Assembly: GCA_903900335.1 (NCBI GenBank)
Contig: CAIUMP010000007.1
Span: 23,527-87,526, forward strand
Origin: an uncultured Ignavibacteriota bacterium
Lineage (GTDB): Bacteria > Bacteroidota > Ignavibacteria > Palsa-1295
Direction of reading: 5' to 3'
DNA length: 64,000 nt
The number at the start of each line of letters is the position of its first letter. Position 1 is the first letter of the stretch. Below the pieces are notes generated by a model. The model worked only from the letters and a program-made list of their open reading frames with translations, had not been told where the DNA came from and ran no database searches. Shown piece after piece: positions 61,501-64,000 of this stretch. The position numbers and the translations under genes are program-made.

Positions 61501-64000
61501 ATGTCGCTTCGCTCGACAACCCGACTGCGGCAAACCAGACGCTCCGTTCTGTCGTCGCCATCACGCCTTCCGGCTTCAAGTGGACGCCAACGAACAACCT
61601 GCTCAACGACGGCTCGACGATCACGATCAACGGACCGACAAACAGCATCACTGGTACGACAAGCTTCTCTGGCTCGCTCGTAACGGTCAACAGCACTTCG
61701 GTCAACTTCGGATCAGGCACGATCTCCAGCCAAGACCCGATCTTCGAAGGTACGCTCAGCGTCCTCGATGCACCGCAGACCTGGTTGAATGTTCAGGGGC
61801 ATGTGTCGAATTGGACATCCGCTCCATTCGGCCCGTTGTCACCGAACCCGCCAGCACTTCCTTCGACCGCGCCGTTCTCTTCGAGCAACGCGTTTGAAGC
61901 AGTCGTCTCTGGTGACGCGGAAGTCACTGGTACGATCTTCACTGCGGCGATGTATGCTGGCTTAATGGCCGCACAGAACATTCGCTTCGATAACGCAATG
62001 CCGTTCACACAGACTGGTGCCAACACCATGACGTTCAGCGGTGCGACAACCGGTACGAACAACACGCCTCCAGCGAATGCCGGAACGCCAGTTGTCACGA
62101 TCAACAACATTCCAACGAATGCTTACGGCTTGCAGGTTACTGGCCCGACGGTCGCAACGACCGGCGGCGGTATCCAGGTCAGCGGCAATGGTTTCGGCAC
62201 GGGTATCGTGGTCGATCCATTCGCAACCGGTATGGCCATCTCTGCTACCACGACAGGTCTCGCGGTTGGCGGTTCTGGTACGATCGGTATCCCAGCAGTT
62301 GCAATGGTCAACCCGACAACCGGTGCTAGCATCACTGCTACCACCACTGGTGAGACCATTAACATGAGCGGCGCAGGTGTTGGAACCGGCCTCACGATCG
62401 GTGCTTCAACGGCTCCGCTTACAGGTGAGACAATCAACTCCACGGCAAATGGTTTGAATATCACAAGCGGCGCAACCTCGATCAGCGCAACTGGTACGAT
62501 CAACAGCAACGGCACAACAGTTGGCGCAACGGGTTCCAGCTTCACAGCGAACCTCGGTGCTTCCCCAACATTGGCGGTTGCCAACACTAACGGTGCTGGC
62601 AATGCGGCTCCGGCCCTTGCGGTAACTGGCGCCTTTGCCTCGTCGGGTAACTCCACGGTGGGCAACAATGCTGGTACCACAAACACATTCGGCGACGGTG
62701 GAGCTACGCTCAACCAGATCGGAACGAGCGCTGGTACAAACAATATCGGCAGAAACGCTGGCACGAATACGTTCGGTCTTAGCACTGCTGCTGGAACGGT
62801 AACCAACAACATTGGAAGCGCCCCACTTGCAGCACTTGCAGGTTCAACCGTGAACAACACCATTGGTACTGCGATCGCCGGAACGACGGTAAGCAACACC
62901 ATCGGTAGCTCGACTGGATCAGTGACTAACAGCATTTCCGGCCAGACGAACACGATCACTGGTGTGGTTTCGAACACCATCACCGGTGCACTCAACACTG
63001 TGATAGGTGCAACAAACATCAACACCGGTGCGGGACAAGGTAACACGGCAATCGGTAACTCGACGAACACTCTCATTGAGAACGGTTCAACCGAGTCAAT
63101 GACAGCCGCTACGACGAATACCTTCACTGCTGGTACATCGAATACCATCAGCGCCCCAGCCAACAATCTGACTGCGACGACGGGTACGAACACCCTTACC
63201 GCTGGAACGTCCAACGTGCTCTCGGCGCCTGCCAACAGCATCACGGCAACAACCGGTGCAAACACCATCACGGGTGTCCTCAACACTGTTGTCGGACCGA
63301 CCAACATCAATACCGTGGCCGCGCAAGGCAACACGAGCATTGGCAATGCTTCGAACACAGTGATCTTGACCGGCTCAACCATTACAAATAATGGCAACAC
63401 GCAGATCAATGGTACGCTCAGCTCGACAGGCAACTCGACGATCGGCACGAACGCTGGTTTGACGAACAGCTTCGGTAGCGGCGGTACCGCGACGAATACG
63501 TTCGGTTCATCGGCAACGCTTAACAGCTTCGGTGTCAGCGCGACGGCCAACAACATCGGAAGTGCCGCATCTGCCAACGCATTGACAGGTTCGAACACGA
63601 TTCTCGGCAACACGACCCAGAATACGTCGGGTAACTTCACCAGCGCTATCGGCAATCCTGGCACTTCTGCTTGGAATGTGACGGCTGCTGGCGCAGCGAA
63701 CTTCCCTTCGATCGGCCTTGGTACACCAGGTTCGGGCGCCTTCACGACGCTCACCTCCAATGGTGCATCAACGATCGGCACAGCCGCTGGACTTACAAAT
63801 AGCTTCGGTAGCGGCGGTACCGCGACGAATACGTTCGGTTCATCGGCAACGCTTAACAGCTTCGGTGTCAGCGCGACGGCTAACAACATCGGAAGTGCCG
63901 CATCTGCCAACGCATTGACAGGTTCGAACACGATTCTCGGCAACACGACCCAGAATACGTCGGGTAACTTCACCAGCGCTATCGGCAATCCTGGCACTTC
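58506..64000 (+). CDS. Giant repetitive secreted surface protein (3' end beyond window)
   Basis: Open from ATG 58506 to the window end, at least 1831 codons, checked line by line with no stop. Signal peptide 1-26 (ending SAHA). Residues about 27-140 form the YQG/PYALN domain (ISYQGVILQGGQPVNGT, GVFDIRLGS, SSSPYALNTD) common on surface proteins of Bacteroidota/Chlorobiota and others. VKIADGAVTGAKI follows, then Gly/Thr/Asn-rich beta-helix-like repeats: five 10-residue units (60096-60245), a tail-fibre-like segment near 61400 (SGIQTHANTATRTYTWPDKSG), and longer repeats towards the end. Amino acid use is strongly biased (Thr, Gly, Asn, Ser). Probably a surface fibre or matrix protein; function unknown. 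The long minus-strand frame 62123-63997 is its antisense shadow. Confidence 0.9.
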   Translation, partial: MTSRRSWLIGLALGAALSFGAPSAHAVGVPRYISYQGVILQGGQPVNGTHQITVTYYDASGNPLGSETFNGVVVTAGVFDIRLGSQLAGNAGFPLTWQFNSQYSIGVAIDGGTEMKSLLSSSPYALNTDMVNGIQASPFPDSGKLFPLPIQGGKIAPSILPAFVQTINHLTADATGDFEFKGLNGITVKADSLSANTIDIIGPTAGNVQSVTAASGILNIGTPQNPILTLDARSVNWTNVPAGAIQGFQITGIAGQGLVQGAAGRVDVNVDGTTIALINGQVAIAPLGVGTAQLANGAVTTVKIADGAVTGAKIDKTTVQARVTGLPPAGSFIIAVNQDGTVNSGTVNVGPSLLRTVVGTDLRLDLNLANANNWTGNQNFQGGATITNLTVNGAVANFQSGISDNGPFTQTGTSIFNGATTFNGTVALGANAVTGGSFTGYTLNNGTISLGSTITNQGTISGGQYTGYTLNSGTLALGQTLTNNGTIAGGAITGATINSSSIGATTPSTGAFTTLSSSSTSNIGTGAGLSNTFGNGSGSTNSFGSGASTTNNFGAGTSDINNFGTGASAINNYGAANSANTFLGTNQVQGVTTFGTSGAADAQRVIINGQPGGAQELLVNGDATVTGTMTATNVVGSTQVSSPSGFFDNLSTFTSGNNSINFARGVNLNGGVNQNNLTVGGNATIAGLLTSNGGHTNNGAFNQNGASNFIGNIGINGSITQSAGSSSFAGLVTANGGITDIGTLTQNGNIVQTSGTASLGAVTAPSATVSGLVNGGTFQNTGGTFLVNGAGAVTGTAFNGGTFGGSTGNFTTSVTSPSFIGGNFNGSNVTAATFTGGSFAGSTGTFNGLLSANAGIVTNNSNINAGTGTISGGPINGTTGTFAGLVNGNSFTNTNGTFSVSTAGAIVGSNLSTGAGSISGGAISGTTGTFSGAITGASLSTGAGAINGGNITGSTITANGANSLVQLVGGQSGIQTHANTATRTYTWPDKSGTVALLSDVASLDNPTAANQTLRSVVAITPSGFKWTPTNNLLNDGSTITINGPTNSITGTTSFSGSLVTVNSTSVNFGSGTISSQDPIFEGTLSVLDAPQTWLNVQGHVSNWTSAPFGPLSPNPPALPSTAPFSSSNAFEAVVSGDAEVTGTIFTAAMYAGLMAAQNIRFDNAMPFTQTGANTMTFSGATTGTNNTPPANAGTPVVTINNIPTNAYGLQVTGPTVATTGGGIQVSGNGFGTGIVVDPFATGMAISATTTGLAVGGSGTIGIPAVAMVNPTTGASITATTTGETINMSGAGVGTGLTIGASTAPLTGETINSTANGLNITSGATSISATGTINSNGTTVGATGSSFTANLGASPTLAVANTNGAGNAAPALAVTGAFASSGNSTVGNNAGTTNTFGDGGATLNQIGTSAGTNNIGRNAGTNTFGLSTAAGTVTNNIGSAPLAALAGSTVNNTIGTAIAGTTVSNTIGSSTGSVTNSISGQTNTITGVVSNTITGALNTVIGATNINTGAGQGNTAIGNSTNTLIENGSTESMTAATTNTFTAGTSNTISAPANNLTATTGTNTLTAGTSNVLSAPANSITATTGANTITGVLNTVVGPTNINTVAAQGNTSIGNASNTVILTGSTITNNGNTQINGTLSSTGNSTIGTNAGLTNSFGSGGTATNTFGSSATLNSFGVSATANNIGSAASANALTGSNTILGNTTQNTSGNFTSAIGNPGTSAWNVTAAGAANFPSIGLGTPGSGAFTTLTSNGASTIGTAAGLTNSFGSGGTATNTFGSSATLNSFGVSATANNIGSAASANALTGSNTILGNTTQNTSGNFTSAIGNPGT
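60096..60245 (+). repeat. Five 30-bp units encoding NxFGxGxSxx
   Basis: Units NTFGNGSGST, NSFGSGASTT, NNFGAGTSDI, NNFGTGASAI and NNYGAANSAN follow in register. The same NTFG/NNIG theme returns from 62640 to the window end. Confidence 0.85.
63468..64000 (+). repeat. Near-perfect 200-bp repeat at 333-bp period
   Basis: 63468-63667 and 63801-64000 are identical except for one silent change (gcc/gct) over 200 bases. The second copy continues past the window edge. The period, 333 bp, is 111 codons, so the reading frame is kept. The near-identity contrasts with the diverged repeats elsewhere and points to recent duplication or gene conversion. Confidence 0.92.

Noticed and set aside
62123..63997. 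A 624-codon minus-strand open frame rich in Val, Pro, Ala and Leu
   Set aside because: It is exactly antisense to the giant plus-strand gene. Its open state follows from the biased codons (ggt, aac, acg) on the other strand, and its low-complexity Val/Pro/Ala product matches no family.

Overview
This is bacterial DNA of roughly 50-55% GC (by eye), densely packed with genes, with no rRNA, tRNA, CRISPR or insertion sequence that I can see. Several genes point to the Bacteroidota/Chlorobiota side of the tree, and my best guess is a Kapabacteria- or Ignavibacteria-like organism. The signs are a Por/type IX-type C-terminal sorting domain (20711-22789), a DUF4905-like and a DUF5916-like protein, a LolA-like carrier, and giant surface proteins with the 'YQG...PYALN' N-terminal domain. 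Phylum is inference; no marker gene is present.

Layout. 1-4695 is the 3' part of a giant repetitive surface protein ending in Kelch repeats. 4910-8386 encodes a DUF4062-NACHT-TPR STAND NTPase. 8429-28572 is mixed housekeeping and envelope material: a UDP-xylose-synthase-like epimerase, a PfkB kinase, a patatin/BamA-type outer-membrane lipase, an SDR, a lipoprotein with an upstream zinc-ribbon gene, an inositol monophosphatase, PlsY, an HtrA protease, PurD, a type IX substrate, small lipoproteins, a Bcp peroxiredoxin, a GNAT, a DUF5916 protein, LolA and a 2Fe-2S ferredoxin. An RRM protein follows at 28646-29035.

29221-57874 is the striking part. It is a nearly unidirectional (minus-strand) glycan-assembly cluster whose genes overlap or nearly touch. 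It holds about a dozen multi-spanning GT-C-like membrane proteins, two polyprenyl-phosphate-sugar-synthase-like GT2 enzymes (one fused to an acetyltransferase-like domain), a nucleotide-sugar epimerase/dehydratase, a DegT-type sugar aminotransferase and a methyltransferase, with TerC at the far end. Five of the GT-C-like proteins form one paralogous family (37300-48511) with a shared GDE(T/S)W loop, an HSxRxD motif and a C-terminal soluble domain. Two further paralogous pairs suggest block duplication. No flippase, polymerase or priming transferase is recognisable here. My model is that the GT2 enzymes load lipid carriers with sugar and the GT-C enzymes add those sugars to a surface glycan or to exported proteins.

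58506-64000 is the 5' part of a second giant repetitive secreted protein, open to the window edge (at least 1831 codons). It contains a 333-bp-period repeat of which 200 bp is nearly perfect. The two giant proteins at the window ends are plausible glycosylation targets, but that is speculation.

Start codons include several TTG and GTG. Shine-Dalgarno sequences are clear for some genes (58506, 29035, 48511) and absent for others.
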